Assembly (NCBI GenBank): GCA_041655765.1
Contig: JBBAEU010000002.1
Span: 124,001-188,000 of the forward strand
DNA from: Brumimicrobium sp041655765
GTDB lineage: Bacteria > Bacteroidota > Bacteroidia > Flavobacteriales_D > Crocinitomicaceae
Length of the DNA: 64,000 bases
Reading direction: 5' to 3'
Shown piece by piece: positions 32,478-41,126 of this stretch; the first letter of the stretch is position 1, and each line of letters opens with the position of its first letter. The notes under the pieces were generated by a model. That model saw only the letters and a program-made list of their open reading frames with translations. It was not told the origin of the DNA and ran no database searches. A program made the translations under genes and the position numbers.

Positions 32478-33542
32478 ATGGAAAAAGTAATATGCGGAAT
32501 TCAACAATTGGGTATTGGAGTACCAAATGTCCAAGAAATTTGGAAATGGTATAGAAAATTCTTTGGAATTGATATTAGAATCTTTGAAGAGGCAGCAGAA
32601 GCTCCTTTGATGACAAGATATACTGGAGATACAGTTCATTCTCGTACCGCAACATTAGCTATGTCGATGGAAGGTGGTGGTGGATTTGAAATCTGGCAAT
32701 TTACAAGTAGAAATACAGAAAAAGCAAATTTCGATATTCAATTAGGCGATTACGGACTGTATATCGGAAGAATAAAGTCGAGAGATGTAAAAGGTTCTTA
32801 TGAATACATGAAGAAAAATGGCGCAAAATTACTTGGCGAATTAAAAACAACACCACACGGTGAACCACATTTTTTCGTAGAAGATCCAAATGGAAATATA
32901 TTCAATGTGGTTCAAGAGTTTACTGTATTTAAAAAAACCAAGTTTGAAGGTAAAACAGGTGGTGTTGGTGGCGTTATGATTGGTGTGAGCGATATTGATA
33001 AAGCCAAAAAATTATATGCCGATATTCTTGGTTATACTACTGTAGAATATGATGAAACGGATGTTTTTGATTGTTTTTTAGAGTTGCCTCAAGGTGATAA
33101 GAAAGTAAGAAGAGTTTTGCTTTCCCATCCAGAAGTTAGACAAGGTCCATTTGCACCATTATTGGGTCCAACAAAAATTGAATTGATTCAATCTATTGAA
33201 AGAACCGATTGTAAAAAGATTTTTCAAGACCGCTTTTGGGGAGATTGGGGGTTTATCCATTTGTGTTTTGATGTTAGAAACATGGATCAACTTCAAAAAG
33301 AATGTGAAGCAGCAGGTTTTCCTTTTACTGTTGATAGTGGAGCAACATTCGATATGGGCGAGGCTGGAGGAAGGTTCTCTTATATCGAAGACCCTGATGG
33401 TACATGGATTGAGTTCGTAGAAACACATAAGGTTCCAATTATGAAGAAACTGGGGTGGTACATTAATTTAAAAGGAAAAGATCCAACAAAATCATTACCG
33501 AAATTTATCTTACATGCGATGGGAATGAATCGTGTGAGATAA
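32478..33542 (+). CDS. VOC-superfamily (glyoxalase/dioxygenase-like) protein
   Basis: The 354-residue cytoplasmic protein holds two vicinal-oxygen-chelate modules, about residues 5-150 and 160-320. Each has the beta-alpha-beta3 pattern, seen in GIGVPNVQEIWKWYRKFFGI and GVSDIDKAKKLYADILGY, and each ends with the typical DPNGNIFNVVQEF / DPDGTWIEFVETH strand whose Glu would be a metal ligand. 4-hydroxyphenylpyruvate dioxygenase has a similar length but ends in a conserved GFGxGNF segment that is missing here, so I do not use that name. Substrate is unknown. It is followed by a hairpin terminator and seems to be a single-gene unit. Confidence 0.8.
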   Translation: MEKVICGIQQLGIGVPNVQEIWKWYRKFFGIDIRIFEEAAEAPLMTRYTGDTVHSRTATLAMSMEGGGGFEIWQFTSRNTEKANFDIQLGDYGLYIGRIKSRDVKGSYEYMKKNGAKLLGELKTTPHGEPHFFVEDPNGNIFNVVQEFTVFKKTKFEGKTGGVGGVMIGVSDIDKAKKLYADILGYTTVEYDETDVFDCFLELPQGDKKVRRVLLSHPEVRQGPFAPLLGPTKIELIQSIERTDCKKIFQDRFWGDWGFIHLCFDVRNMDQLQKECEAAGFPFTVDSGATFDMGEAGGRFSYIEDPDGTWIEFVETHKVPIMKKLGWYINLKGKDPTKSLPKFILHAMGMNRVR

Positions 33543-33550
33543 TCGTGATT

Positions 33551-33596
33551 GTGTAAGTGGTAATGATTAATGAGTTTACGCATTAAATTCTTACAC
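33551..33596 (+). terminator. Compound hairpin after the VOC gene
   Basis: An outer stem GTGTAAG (33551-33557) / CTTACAC (33590-33596) encloses an inner TTAATG/CATTAA hairpin, and T-rich sequence follows. It lies 9 bases past the VOC stop and just before the next gene's promoter box. Confidence 0.45.
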
Positions 33597-33597
33597 T

Positions 33598-33605
33598 TAT
33601 TTTTG
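33598..33605 (+). promoter_or_regulatory. -7 box of the lipoprotein gene at 33632
   Basis: TATTTTTG matches TAnnTTTG, 26 bases before the ATG. A weak TTTA at 33575-33578 stands 19 bases upstream. Confidence 0.45.
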
Positions 33606-33631
33606 TAGCTTTACGCTTTTTATAGAACATT

Positions 33632-34714
33632 ATGTTTAGAAATATATTTATTTTAATTTTATTGATTACAGTTGTCACTAGCTGTGACACAGAGTTTAGT
33701 GTGAATGGAGATTATGAGGAAAAACCGATTATCCATTTTTTACTTGACCAAGGGAAAGAGTATCAATTCATGAAATTAAATAAAACCTATTTAAAAGAAG
33801 GAGATGCGCTAGAATTTGCACAAAATCCATCTTTGCATTACTTCGACCATGTAGAAGCTGTGGTCCAAGAAGTAGTAGGAGGAAGTGTTGTAAGAGAATG
33901 GGTCTTGCAAGATACAACTATTCAAAATAAGAAAGAAAATGGTGTTTTTTATGCTCCTGAGCAAAAGTTATACTTTTTCAAAGTACCAATAACAGGTTCA
34001 AATAAGCTAAGGGAAGATGCATTATACAGATTGAACGTTGTCATAGACAACGGAAAATACGAAATCAGTGGTCAAACTCGCTTGGTTGAAGGTGTTAACC
34101 TAAAATCGCCATTGCCAAATCAATCGTATGCGTTTATGTCTAATAGTCCTACAAACCCAGAATACACAGGTACGCCAATTTCATTTTCGAGTGGTAATGC
34201 AGCTTCTTTTAAAATGCAATTGGTATTCAATTACGAAGAATATACGGCTTCAGGTTCTACAAATAAATCAGTTTTATGGAATCTGGGATCAATTAATGCT
34301 TCAAGTATAGTAAGTGGTACAGGAACTGTTTTTGCAGCAGGAGAACCCTTTTATGAACATTTAAGAGCTTCGATTCCTGCTAAAACAAGTGATATTATAA
34401 GTAGAAGATTTAGGGGATTTGATGTGGTTTTAACAGCAGCTTCGTTAGATTTACAAACGTATATTTTAACAAATGCTCCTTCATCTTCAGTAGCGCAAAG
34501 TAAACCTACATTTTCAAATGTAGAAGGTGCTATGGGTATCTTTTCTTCAAGATATACACTCATTCAAGTTAAGTCAGAAGTGACCAACCTCGGTACGTGG
34601 GGTGCATTAAATTCGTATTCACTTAAAGAATTATGTTCGGGACCTTATACAGCTGTATTAGGTTTTTGTAGCGATATACCTGCTGATGCTGGTTCAAGTT
34701 ATTATTGCCCTTAA
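33632..34714 (+). CDS. Lipoprotein resembling the DUF4249 family
   Basis: The 360-residue protein has a lipoprotein signal with Cys18 in ITVVTSC, then DTEFSVNGDYEEKPIIHFLLDQGKEYQFMKLNKTYL, which resembles the start of DUF4249 proteins of Bacteroidota (opening with a beta-sandwich and a statement of the bound ligand-like strand). A beta-rich body follows and the chain ends with three cysteines in its last 30 residues (ELCSG, GFCSDI, YYCP). DUF4249 proteins often accompany TonB-dependent receptors, but none is adjacent here. Family membership is from general resemblance and is moderate. Confidence 0.6.
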   Translation: MFRNIFILILLITVVTSCDTEFSVNGDYEEKPIIHFLLDQGKEYQFMKLNKTYLKEGDALEFAQNPSLHYFDHVEAVVQEVVGGSVVREWVLQDTTIQNKKENGVFYAPEQKLYFFKVPITGSNKLREDALYRLNVVIDNGKYEISGQTRLVEGVNLKSPLPNQSYAFMSNSPTNPEYTGTPISFSSGNAASFKMQLVFNYEEYTASGSTNKSVLWNLGSINASSIVSGTGTVFAAGEPFYEHLRASIPAKTSDIISRRFRGFDVVLTAASLDLQTYILTNAPSSSVAQSKPTFSNVEGAMGIFSSRYTLIQVKSEVTNLGTWGALNSYSLKELCSGPYTAVLGFCSDIPADAGSSYYCP

Positions 34715-34745
34715 AATATTTCTTAGCTTTAAAAAAGATAACACT

Positions 34746-34761
34746 ACTATCTTCGGATAGT
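34746..34761 (+). terminator. UUCG-capped hairpin after the lipoprotein gene
   Basis: ACTATC (34746-34751), loop TTCG, GATAGT (34756-34761): a 6-bp stem with the very stable UUCG tetraloop, 32 bases past the stop. T-rich sequence follows within ten bases. Confidence 0.45.
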
Positions 34762-34932
34762 TACGTTTAATTTTGTTAAAAAGTCCAATGATTATTTACG
34801 AATATAAAATAATTCTGTAATTTGTACGTTATATAATCAAGTGAAAATAATAATAAATTTTATTTATTTTTTCACTTCCTGTCTGCAAGCGACAGTTTTA
34901 AACCCATAAACAAACTGTAAAACCCAAAAACC

Positions 34933-35496
34933 ATGAGAAGTATAAACCCAATTTATCATCATTCTGAACAAATGCTCTTCTCTGAGTTGGAATGGATAAA
35001 CAAAGCAAAAGAAAATCCAAAGCACTTTGGTCCGTTGTATAAGAAATATTACAAGCAAATATTTCGCTACGTTGTACAACACGTTATATGCGAAGAAACC
35101 GCTGACGATGTGACTTCGCAAGTATTTCTAAAAGCAATCAAAAACATAGAGAAATACGAATACAGAGGGATTCCGCTATCTTCATGGCTGTATAGAATCG
35201 CAAAAAGCGAAATAAATCAATCTTTCAGAGATAAACGTAGAAAACGGGAAATTAATATCAAAAATATCCATATTGCAATCTTTATGGAAGTGTTTTCTGA
35301 TGAAACAAAAATTCTTAATAGAAAAAGATTAGAAGAAGCACTAAGTCAGTTAAATGGTCTCGACTTACAATTAATTGAACTTCGATATTTTGAAGACCGA
35401 CCGTATAGAGAAATTGGCGAGATATTAAATATTTCTGAGAATAACGCAAAAGTTAAAACTTATAGAGCAATAGAGAAATTAAGACGTTTATTTTAA
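34933..35496 (+). CDS. ECF-type RNA polymerase sigma factor
   Basis: The 187-residue protein has sigma region 2 at about 35-100 (YKKYYKQIFRYVVQHVICEETADDVTSQVFLKAI, then GIPLSSWLYRIAKSEINQSFRDKRRK) and region 4 at about 125-185 (LNGLDLQLIELRYFEDRPYREIGEILNISENNAKVKTYRAIEKL). It differs clearly from the sigma factor at 30503. The 218 bases upstream contain hairpins but no clean TAnnTTTG box. Unlike the first sigma gene, no membrane anti-sigma candidate follows; the next gene, 46 bases on, encodes a secreted T9SS protein, so regulation may differ. Confidence 0.92.
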   Translation: MRSINPIYHHSEQMLFSELEWINKAKENPKHFGPLYKKYYKQIFRYVVQHVICEETADDVTSQVFLKAIKNIEKYEYRGIPLSSWLYRIAKSEINQSFRDKRRKREINIKNIHIAIFMEVFSDETKILNRKRLEEALSQLNGLDLQLIELRYFEDRPYREIGEILNISENNAKVKTYRAIEKLRRLF

Positions 35497-35542
35497 TGAA
35501 TTTGTTATTTTTGTCTTTTAATGATAAAACAAAAAGCAACAA

Positions 35543-36349
35543 ATGAAATACGCGTTTCTAATTTTTATACCTTTTTTTTGTAATATTAGTTTTTCTCAAG
35601 ATACACTTTTGTTTGATTCTTTTGATCTCGGGAACTCATTAGATACTTGGGAACTCATTAATAACGATGGTTTCACTCCAGCACCTTCTGTATCTGAATA
35701 TACCGAGGCTTGGATTCTAAAAGAAGACCCTGACAGTATCGGAAATGGCGTTGTTTCAAGTACTTCGTTTTTTAATCCTGTTAACCGAGCAGACCGATGG
35801 TTAATTACACCGCTTTTGCTTGTAGGCAATGAAAGCAACTATTTTTCATGGAAAGCAAAATCTCACGACTCTTCTTTTCCTGACTCTTACAAAGTGATGA
35901 TTTCTACAACTGGAAATAATATCACCGATTTTACAGATACTTTAGTCGTGGTGAGTAACGAGCTTCCATTTTGGACAGAGCGTCAAGAGTTGTTGGATGA
36001 TTATGTTAATCAAGAAATCTACATTGCATTTGTGAATACAACTTTCGACGGATTCAAATTATATCTAGATGATGTTTATGTGAGAACAAATGACCCGCTT
36101 TCAGTTAAAAAAGAATCCATTCAATTTGATGTTTATCCTAATCCAACACAGGATTTTATTTATGTATCAAGCGGAACGACTCAAATAAACCATGTCTCAG
36201 TAATTAATACACTAGGAGAAATTGTTTATTCTTCAACAAATGAATCTAACAATATAAAGATTGATTTAAGAGAATTAAACACTGGTTTATACTTCATTAA
36301 TATTGAAACACCTGAAGGAAATTTCACAAGAAAAGTACTGAAGAATTAA
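35543..36349 (+). CDS. Secreted choice-of-anchor-J (cleaved-adhesin-like) protein with T9SS signal
   Basis: The 268-residue protein has a signal peptide (to about residue 18, NISFSQ), then a cleaved-adhesin/choice-of-anchor-J beta sandwich at about 20-185 (LLFDSFD, SLDTWELINNDG, RADRWLITPLL, the FKLYLDDVYV end strand), and a type A T9SS domain from about 195 (FDVYPNPTQDFIYVS ... LNTGLYFINIETPEG ... KVLKN). Such domains often bind proteins or carbohydrates at the surface. It follows the ECF sigma gene by 46 bases and may share its transcript. Confidence 0.85.
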   Translation: MKYAFLIFIPFFCNISFSQDTLLFDSFDLGNSLDTWELINNDGFTPAPSVSEYTEAWILKEDPDSIGNGVVSSTSFFNPVNRADRWLITPLLLVGNESNYFSWKAKSHDSSFPDSYKVMISTTGNNITDFTDTLVVVSNELPFWTERQELLDDYVNQEIYIAFVNTTFDGFKLYLDDVYVRTNDPLSVKKESIQFDVYPNPTQDFIYVSSGTTQINHVSVINTLGEIVYSSTNESNNIKIDLRELNTGLYFINIETPEGNFTRKVLKN

Positions 36350-36377
36350 TGCAAATTAATTTTTCAATTTTCAATCA

Positions 36378-37013
36378 TTAATTTCTAATCAACTGGTAAC
36401 CTGGATAATTTTTTGGGTTGTAAACAAATCTACTGTCCGTAACAGCTTTGTTTTTTTCAAATTTAGTGATTGTATATGTCATAATACCTCCATCTTTTGT
36501 CTTCATAATTGCACGAACCAAATCGTTTGATGCAACATCAACATAAACTGTAATGGTGTGATAATTTACCTTTCCAGGATTGATTGGGTATAAGTTAATT
36601 TCATGAACTTTCTTACCAATAACTGTCATTTCTTTAGAATATTTACTTTTAAAACCTTCTTCCCAAATGGTCATAAGCTTTTTTGGAGTTAAGGTTTCAT
36701 CGTTTTCATCAACATCTCCTTGATAAGTTACTTTTTCATCTTTAATAACTGTCCAAGTCTTAACAGAGTTTGAAATTAAAACAGTGCTTCCAAATGTTGC
36801 AAAATACTTTTCTCCTTGAACATATCCAGAGCCATTTTCATTGGTGTTTTCACCTGTTGTTGGATTATTTATATTAATGGAAAATTCCATATAAAATGAA
36901 TTTAACCCTTTGATGTTGTTAGATAGTTTATCTAGAATGTCATCTGATTTTTTGTCATTTTGAGCAAAAATAGTTCCTGTAAGGAATAAAAAACTGAATA
37001 ATATATATTTCAT
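36378..37013 (-). CDS. LolA-like periplasmic lipoprotein carrier
   Basis: From the ATG at 37013 the protein has a clean signal peptide (MKYILFSFLFLTGTIFAQ) and a LolA-type fold of about 190 residues: LSNNIKGLNSFYMEFSININNP, GYVQGEKYFA, VKTWTVIKDEKVTYQGD, the DLVRAIMKTKDGG region. LolA ferries lipoproteins from the inner to the outer membrane. A second LolA-like gene lies at 62453, so the two may have different cargo. An ATG 16 codons upstream would bury the signal peptide and would leave almost no leader after the promoter box at 37078, so it is rejected. Confidence 0.8.
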   Translation of the reverse strand: MKYILFSFLFLTGTIFAQNDKKSDDILDKLSNNIKGLNSFYMEFSININNPTTGENTNENGSGYVQGEKYFATFGSTVLISNSVKTWTVIKDEKVTYQGDVDENDETLTPKKLMTIWEEGFKSKYSKEMTVIGKKVHEINLYPINPGKVNYHTITVYVDVASNDLVRAIMKTKDGGIMTYTITKFEKNKAVTDSRFVYNPKNYPGYQLIRN

Positions 37014-37077
37014 TTTAAAAACTTTTAACTTTGATTCAATATTTATCATAAAGTATGCCAATATTGAAAATAAATAG

Positions 37078-37085
37078 CAAATATA
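37078..37085 (-). promoter_or_regulatory. -7 box of the LolA-like gene
   Basis: TATATTTG on the minus strand fits TAnnTTTG; transcription would begin near 37071, giving a leader of nearly 60 bases to the ATG at 37013. A TTG on the minus strand (37110-37108) stands 22 bases upstream. Confidence 0.5.
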
Positions 37086-37149
37086 CAGGTTTTTTTAGAT
37101 TACTTTGCAACAAACAAATTTTGACAATATTTTAACTTTTAAGGATATT

Positions 37150-37623
37150 ATGAAATTATTTTTGTTAAGGCATGCAGAAGCAGAAAGTTTTTCTACAACT
37201 GGAAGTGATTTCAATAGGGAGTTAAGTCAAAGAGGAAATCAACAAATCAATCAGTTAGGAGCTTTTGTAAACATAGTATCTAAGAAAACGACTCTTACAG
37301 TCTTGTGTTCGTCAGCAAAACGCACCAAACAAACTTTCGAAGGAATTAAAAATGATATTGAAATAGAGTCAATTCGTTTTATAAAGGAAATTTATTATGC
37401 AGACCAGCAAGAATTACTAGAATTAATAAAATCTATTGATGACGCTAAAGAAAACGTTTTACTGATAGGTCATAATAACGCAATTTCATATTTTGCTTCC
37501 CATCTTATTGGAGAAGACATTATATTTCCGACCGCTGGTTTTGTAGAAATTAATTTTCCCGTAGTTAACCGATGGAAATATATCGGAGCTGATGTAGGAA
37601 TTATTGCAAACAAGAACTTTTAG
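37150..37623 (+). CDS. SixA-type histidine phosphatase
   Basis: From ATG 37150 the protein is 157 residues and opens directly with the phosphohistidine motif LRHAEAESF, as in SixA and other branch-2-like histidine phosphatases. The second conserved segment LIGHNNAIS holds the other active-site His. SixA removes phosphate from histidine phosphotransfer proteins in E. coli; the substrate here is unknown. An upstream ATG (37105) would add 15 residues before the core strand with no family support. The epimerase gene follows 15 bases later. Confidence 0.85.
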   Translation: MKLFLLRHAEAESFSTTGSDFNRELSQRGNQQINQLGAFVNIVSKKTTLTVLCSSAKRTKQTFEGIKNDIEIESIRFIKEIYYADQQELLELIKSIDDAKENVLLIGHNNAISYFASHLIGEDIIFPTAGFVEINFPVVNRWKYIGADVGIIANKNF

Positions 37624-37638
37624 TTTAATTTTGTTCTT

Positions 37639-38631
37639 ATGAAGATCGCAATTACTGGAGCATCAGGTCATATTGGAAGCGTACTTTGTAGAAAGTTAAT
37701 CGAGCAAGGACATGAAGTAACCGCTCTTGTTAGAAACTCTACGAAAAGTTTGGAGGGTTTACCATTAATCATCCAAAAAGGAAATTTATTAGACATTAAT
37801 TCATTGCGGTTATTACTGAAAAATCAAGATGTTGTTATTCATGCTGCGGGATTAATTCGTTTGGGCTATAAATTTGATCAGCAATTATATGATGTTAATG
37901 TTCAAGGCACAAAAAATATTTTTGATATTTCAAAAGAAATGAATATTAAAAAAATAATTCATTTCAGTTCAATTCACGTTTATAAACAAAAACCCTACAA
38001 TCTATCGATTTCTGAAGAAAGAGAGTTTGTGGATGAAAACTCTGTTTTTTATGATCAAACCAAGCGCGACGCACATTTGTTAGCAATAGAAGCAGCGCAA
38101 GGTGGTCAAAACGTTTCCATTATCTGTCCTACCGCTGTAATTGGTCCACACGACTATATGCCTTCAAAGTTGGGGCGTGCTATCAAAGCCATTCATCGTG
38201 GATTATTTCCTGTTATGTTAAAAGGCGGATTTGATTTCGTTGATGTAAGAGATGTTGCAGATGCAACTATTCAAACAATTGAAACAGGGGAGTCTGGTGA
38301 AACATACATCGTTGGTGGAAATTATCATACTTTGAAAGAACTGTCAGATATAATCTTGAAAATTAAAGGTAAAAAAAGAGGAATAATTGAAGTTCCTGCA
38401 TTTTTAGGTAGAATTGGGATTCCTTTTATTAGAATCTATTCAGGAATAGTGAAAAAAGACCCGATTTTTGATAATGTTTATTTAAATATTCTTTTGGATG
38501 GAAACAAAAATATCGATTCTGAAAAGGCTGTTAAAACATTAAATCATCGTAAAACAGAGTTGGAAAAAACATTGAAAGACACGATTGACTGGTTTCAGAA
38601 TGGAAAAAATGAGTCGGAAAACGATCATTAA
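37639..38631 (+). CDS. NAD(P)-dependent epimerase/dehydratase (extended SDR)
   Basis: The 330-residue protein has the extended-SDR nucleotide loop GASGHIGS (residues 7-14), the conserved IHAAGLIRLG segment, the catalytic Ser region IIHFSSIHVYKQKPY and the Y138-x3-K142 pair in FYDQTKRDAH. Members act on nucleotide sugars, flavonoids or sterol-like alcohols; the exact substrate cannot be told. The C-terminal helical part (AVKTLNHRKTELEKTLKDTIDWF) is usual for the group. It is close behind the SixA gene and probably co-transcribed. Confidence 0.87.
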   Translation: MKIAITGASGHIGSVLCRKLIEQGHEVTALVRNSTKSLEGLPLIIQKGNLLDINSLRLLLKNQDVVIHAAGLIRLGYKFDQQLYDVNVQGTKNIFDISKEMNIKKIIHFSSIHVYKQKPYNLSISEEREFVDENSVFYDQTKRDAHLLAIEAAQGGQNVSIICPTAVIGPHDYMPSKLGRAIKAIHRGLFPVMLKGGFDFVDVRDVADATIQTIETGESGETYIVGGNYHTLKELSDIILKIKGKKRGIIEVPAFLGRIGIPFIRIYSGIVKKDPIFDNVYLNILLDGNKNIDSEKAVKTLNHRKTELEKTLKDTIDWFQNGKNESENDH

Positions 38632-38800
38632 TAATGTGATTTAACTAATTGTCTTTTAAGATTTTTTTTAAAAAAAACTTGTCAAAATATAACTTTTACT
38701 TTAACTTTATCTTAGGTGAAAGTAAGAATTGTTGGATTCAACTCGGCTCAATTTAAATTAAAACTAAGAAGACTAACTGTAAAATAAAACTTAAAGATTT

Positions 38801-39871
38801 ATGAAAAATATAAGCATATTATTATTCCTTCTTTTGTCACTAATGAGTTGCAACAAAGATGACCAAACGACAGAAAAGATTGTTGATACTTCAATGTATT
38901 TCCCAACGAATTATAGCTCTGAATGGGAAACAACCTCTACAACACAATTGAATTGGAATGAAGATGCAATTGTAGATTTAAAAAACTTTCTTGCTCAAAA
39001 CAATACAAAATCATTTATGATACTTGTAAATGGACGAATTGTTATGGAAGAATATTTTAACAGCCATAATTCTTCTGCTGAATGGAAATGGAACAGTGCA
39101 GGAAAAACCTTAGTGGCAACAACTATAGGAATTGCACAACAGGATGGTTTATTGGAAATAAACAATAAAGCATCAGAATATTTAGGAGTGGAATGGACAA
39201 ACATGCCAATAGAAAAGGAAGATTTAATTAAAATAAAACATTTATTGACGATGACATCAGGAATAGATGAATCTAATCAATTAGTCATAAAACCAAATCT
39301 TACTTATGTTGCAGATGCAGGCACAAGGTGGGCTTATGGTAATGTATTCCAAAAATTGATTGATGTTGTTGAAGAATCTACTAACCAAAGTTTTGAAATT
39401 TATTTCAATCAAAAGGTTGGAGACAAAATCGGAATGACAGGTTATTGGAATTTTGGTCCTATTTTTAAAATATACCACAGTAACACAAGAAGTATGGCAA
39501 GATTTGGTCTTTTGGCTCTAAATAAAGGAAGATGGAAAAATGAGCAAATTATAAACGAAACTTATTTTAACGAAAGCGTTAGCACATCGCAAAATATAAA
39601 CTCATCTTATGGCTATTTTTGGTGGTTAAACGGAAATGCCAACTTCATGATTCCTGGTGAGCAAACGGTATATGAAGAATTTTTAGTTCCCAATGCACCT
39701 GCTGACATGTACGCTGCTGCTGGAGCAGATGACCAAAGAATTTATGTGATTCCGAGTAAAAATATGGTAATAGTAAGAATGGGAGAAGCTTCTAATTTAG
39801 GTAATACTTTTTTTGACGTTTCAGGGTTTGACAGAGTACTGTGGGAAAAAATTAATGCTGTAATAAACTAG
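38801..39871 (+). CDS. Serine hydrolase lipoprotein of the beta-lactamase class C-like family
   Basis: The 356-residue protein has a lipoprotein signal with Cys17 (LLLSLMSC) and a beta-lactamase/esterase fold. The nucleophile motif S99-x-x-K102 is in WNSAGKTL, and the Tyr motif is YGN in RWAYGNVF. A GADDQRIYVIPSKNMVIVRMG strand near the C-terminus stands where the third motif lies in this family. Proteins of this type include esterases and D-aminopeptidases; antibiotic hydrolysis is not implied. It appears to be a lone gene with 169 empty bases before it. Confidence 0.88.
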   Translation: MKNISILLFLLLSLMSCNKDDQTTEKIVDTSMYFPTNYSSEWETTSTTQLNWNEDAIVDLKNFLAQNNTKSFMILVNGRIVMEEYFNSHNSSAEWKWNSAGKTLVATTIGIAQQDGLLEINNKASEYLGVEWTNMPIEKEDLIKIKHLLTMTSGIDESNQLVIKPNLTYVADAGTRWAYGNVFQKLIDVVEESTNQSFEIYFNQKVGDKIGMTGYWNFGPIFKIYHSNTRSMARFGLLALNKGRWKNEQIINETYFNESVSTSQNINSSYGYFWWLNGNANFMIPGEQTVYEEFLVPNAPADMYAAAGADDQRIYVIPSKNMVIVRMGEASNLGNTFFDVSGFDRVLWEKINAVIN

Positions 39872-39986
39872 AATTAATCAAATGACTTAACAAACTTATG
39901 CATGTAAAAATGCATTGATAAGATTTAAAGTCAGGAAAAAATTACCCAAAAATTCTTAATCGCTATGAAAATGTTGAAATAGTTGT

Positions 39987-39994
39987 TATTTTTG
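39987..39994 (+). promoter_or_regulatory. -7 box of the ferredoxin-reductase pair
   Basis: TATTTTTG fits TAnnTTTG and lies 22 bases before the ATG at 40017. No -33 match at the usual distance. Confidence 0.45.
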
Positions 39995-40016
39995 CGTTTG
40001 AAAACGGTTAAGACCC

Positions 40017-41102
40017 ATGAAGAAACCAAAATTTTATACCCTAAAAGTTAAAAATATCATTAGAGAAACAGAGGATGCTGTTTCGGTTGAATTTGAAGTG
40101 CCTGAAGAACTGAAGAGTGAATATTCTTACAGAGCAGGTCAACACCTTAATTTTAAAGCCAATATCAATGGTGAAGAAATAAGACGTTCGTATTCAATCT
40201 GTACTGCTCAGGATGAAAATATACTTCGTATCGCTGTAAAACAACAACCGTACGGAATCTTTTCTTCGTACATGAACAAAGAACTTAAAGTTGGTGATAA
40301 ATTGGAAGTAATGACGCCTTCGGGGGTTTTTACGACTGATATTGACGAAAATACGGATAAAAGATTTATATTTTTTGCTGCTGGAAGTGGAATTACACCA
40401 ATTATATCTCATATTAAAACAATTCTTAAAACAGCTCCGAAAAGTACCGTTACTCTGGTATTCGGAAATAAGGGGTTTAATGATGTTATCTTTAAAGAAG
40501 ATTTAGAACAGCTTAAAAATAAATTCTTGACCCGATTTGAATTGGTCTATGTTTATAGTCGCGAAAAGGTCGGAAATGAATTGCAAGAGGGGAGACTTGA
40601 CAAAGAAAAAATCGAGCTTTTTGGAGAAACTTTCTTTAAAGGCAGAAAATTTGACGAAGTTTTTGTTTGTGGACCAAAACCGATGATTTTTGCGGTTAAA
40701 GAAATCTTTGAAGCTGCGGGGTACGATTCACATAGAATTCATTTCGAGTTATTCGATACTCAACAAAAAGAAAGTGAACAAAATCGAGAAAAAGAAGTTT
40801 CCCAAAATACGGATAAAGTTGAATCAAACGTAACAGTAATCTTAGATGATGAAGAGTTTTATCTAAACCTATCAAGTGATGGTAAAAGTATTTTGGATGC
40901 TGCTATTGATGCGGGAGTTGATGCACCATTTTCATGTAAGGGTGGTGTTTGCTCAACTTGCAAAGCAAAAGTATTGGAAGGAGAAGTTTCTATGGATGTG
41001 AACTATGCGCTAGAAGAAGATGAAGTAAGCGAAGGATATATTTTAACTTGTCAATCTCACCCAAAAACTGATAAATTAATTGTGTCGTACGACGAATGGT
41101 AA
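40017..41102 (+). CDS. PaaE-like reductase: FAD/NAD(P)H module fused to [2Fe-2S] ferredoxin (copy 1)
   Basis: The 361-residue protein has an FAD-binding barrel (RAGQHLNF, RRSYSICT), an NAD(P)H module (AAGSGITPIISHI and the VCGPKPMIFAV segment) and a C-terminal plant-type ferredoxin domain whose cysteines are C-x4-C-x2-C in SCKGGVCSTC and a fourth in LTCQSHP. The layout equals subunit E of the phenylacetyl-CoA epoxidase, but no paaABCD genes are near, so its partner oxygenase or other acceptor is unknown. Copy 2 follows 24 bases later, and a short-chain dehydrogenase after that, forming one operon. Confidence 0.9.
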   Translation: MKKPKFYTLKVKNIIRETEDAVSVEFEVPEELKSEYSYRAGQHLNFKANINGEEIRRSYSICTAQDENILRIAVKQQPYGIFSSYMNKELKVGDKLEVMTPSGVFTTDIDENTDKRFIFFAAGSGITPIISHIKTILKTAPKSTVTLVFGNKGFNDVIFKEDLEQLKNKFLTRFELVYVYSREKVGNELQEGRLDKEKIELFGETFFKGRKFDEVFVCGPKPMIFAVKEIFEAAGYDSHRIHFELFDTQQKESEQNREKEVSQNTDKVESNVTVILDDEEFYLNLSSDGKSILDAAIDAGVDAPFSCKGGVCSTCKAKVLEGEVSMDVNYALEEDEVSEGYILTCQSHPKTDKLIVSYDEW

Positions 41103-41126
41103 GAAAGCACTAAATTATTTTAAATT

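Noticed and set aside
32478..33542. 4-hydroxyphenylpyruvate dioxygenase
   Set aside because: Two VOC modules and similar length, but the conserved C-terminal GFGxGNF segment is missing.
37626..37633. TAATTTTG box right before the epimerase ATG
   Set aside because: It would make the transcript leaderless and overlaps the end of the SixA gene region; read-through from the SixA promoter is simpler.
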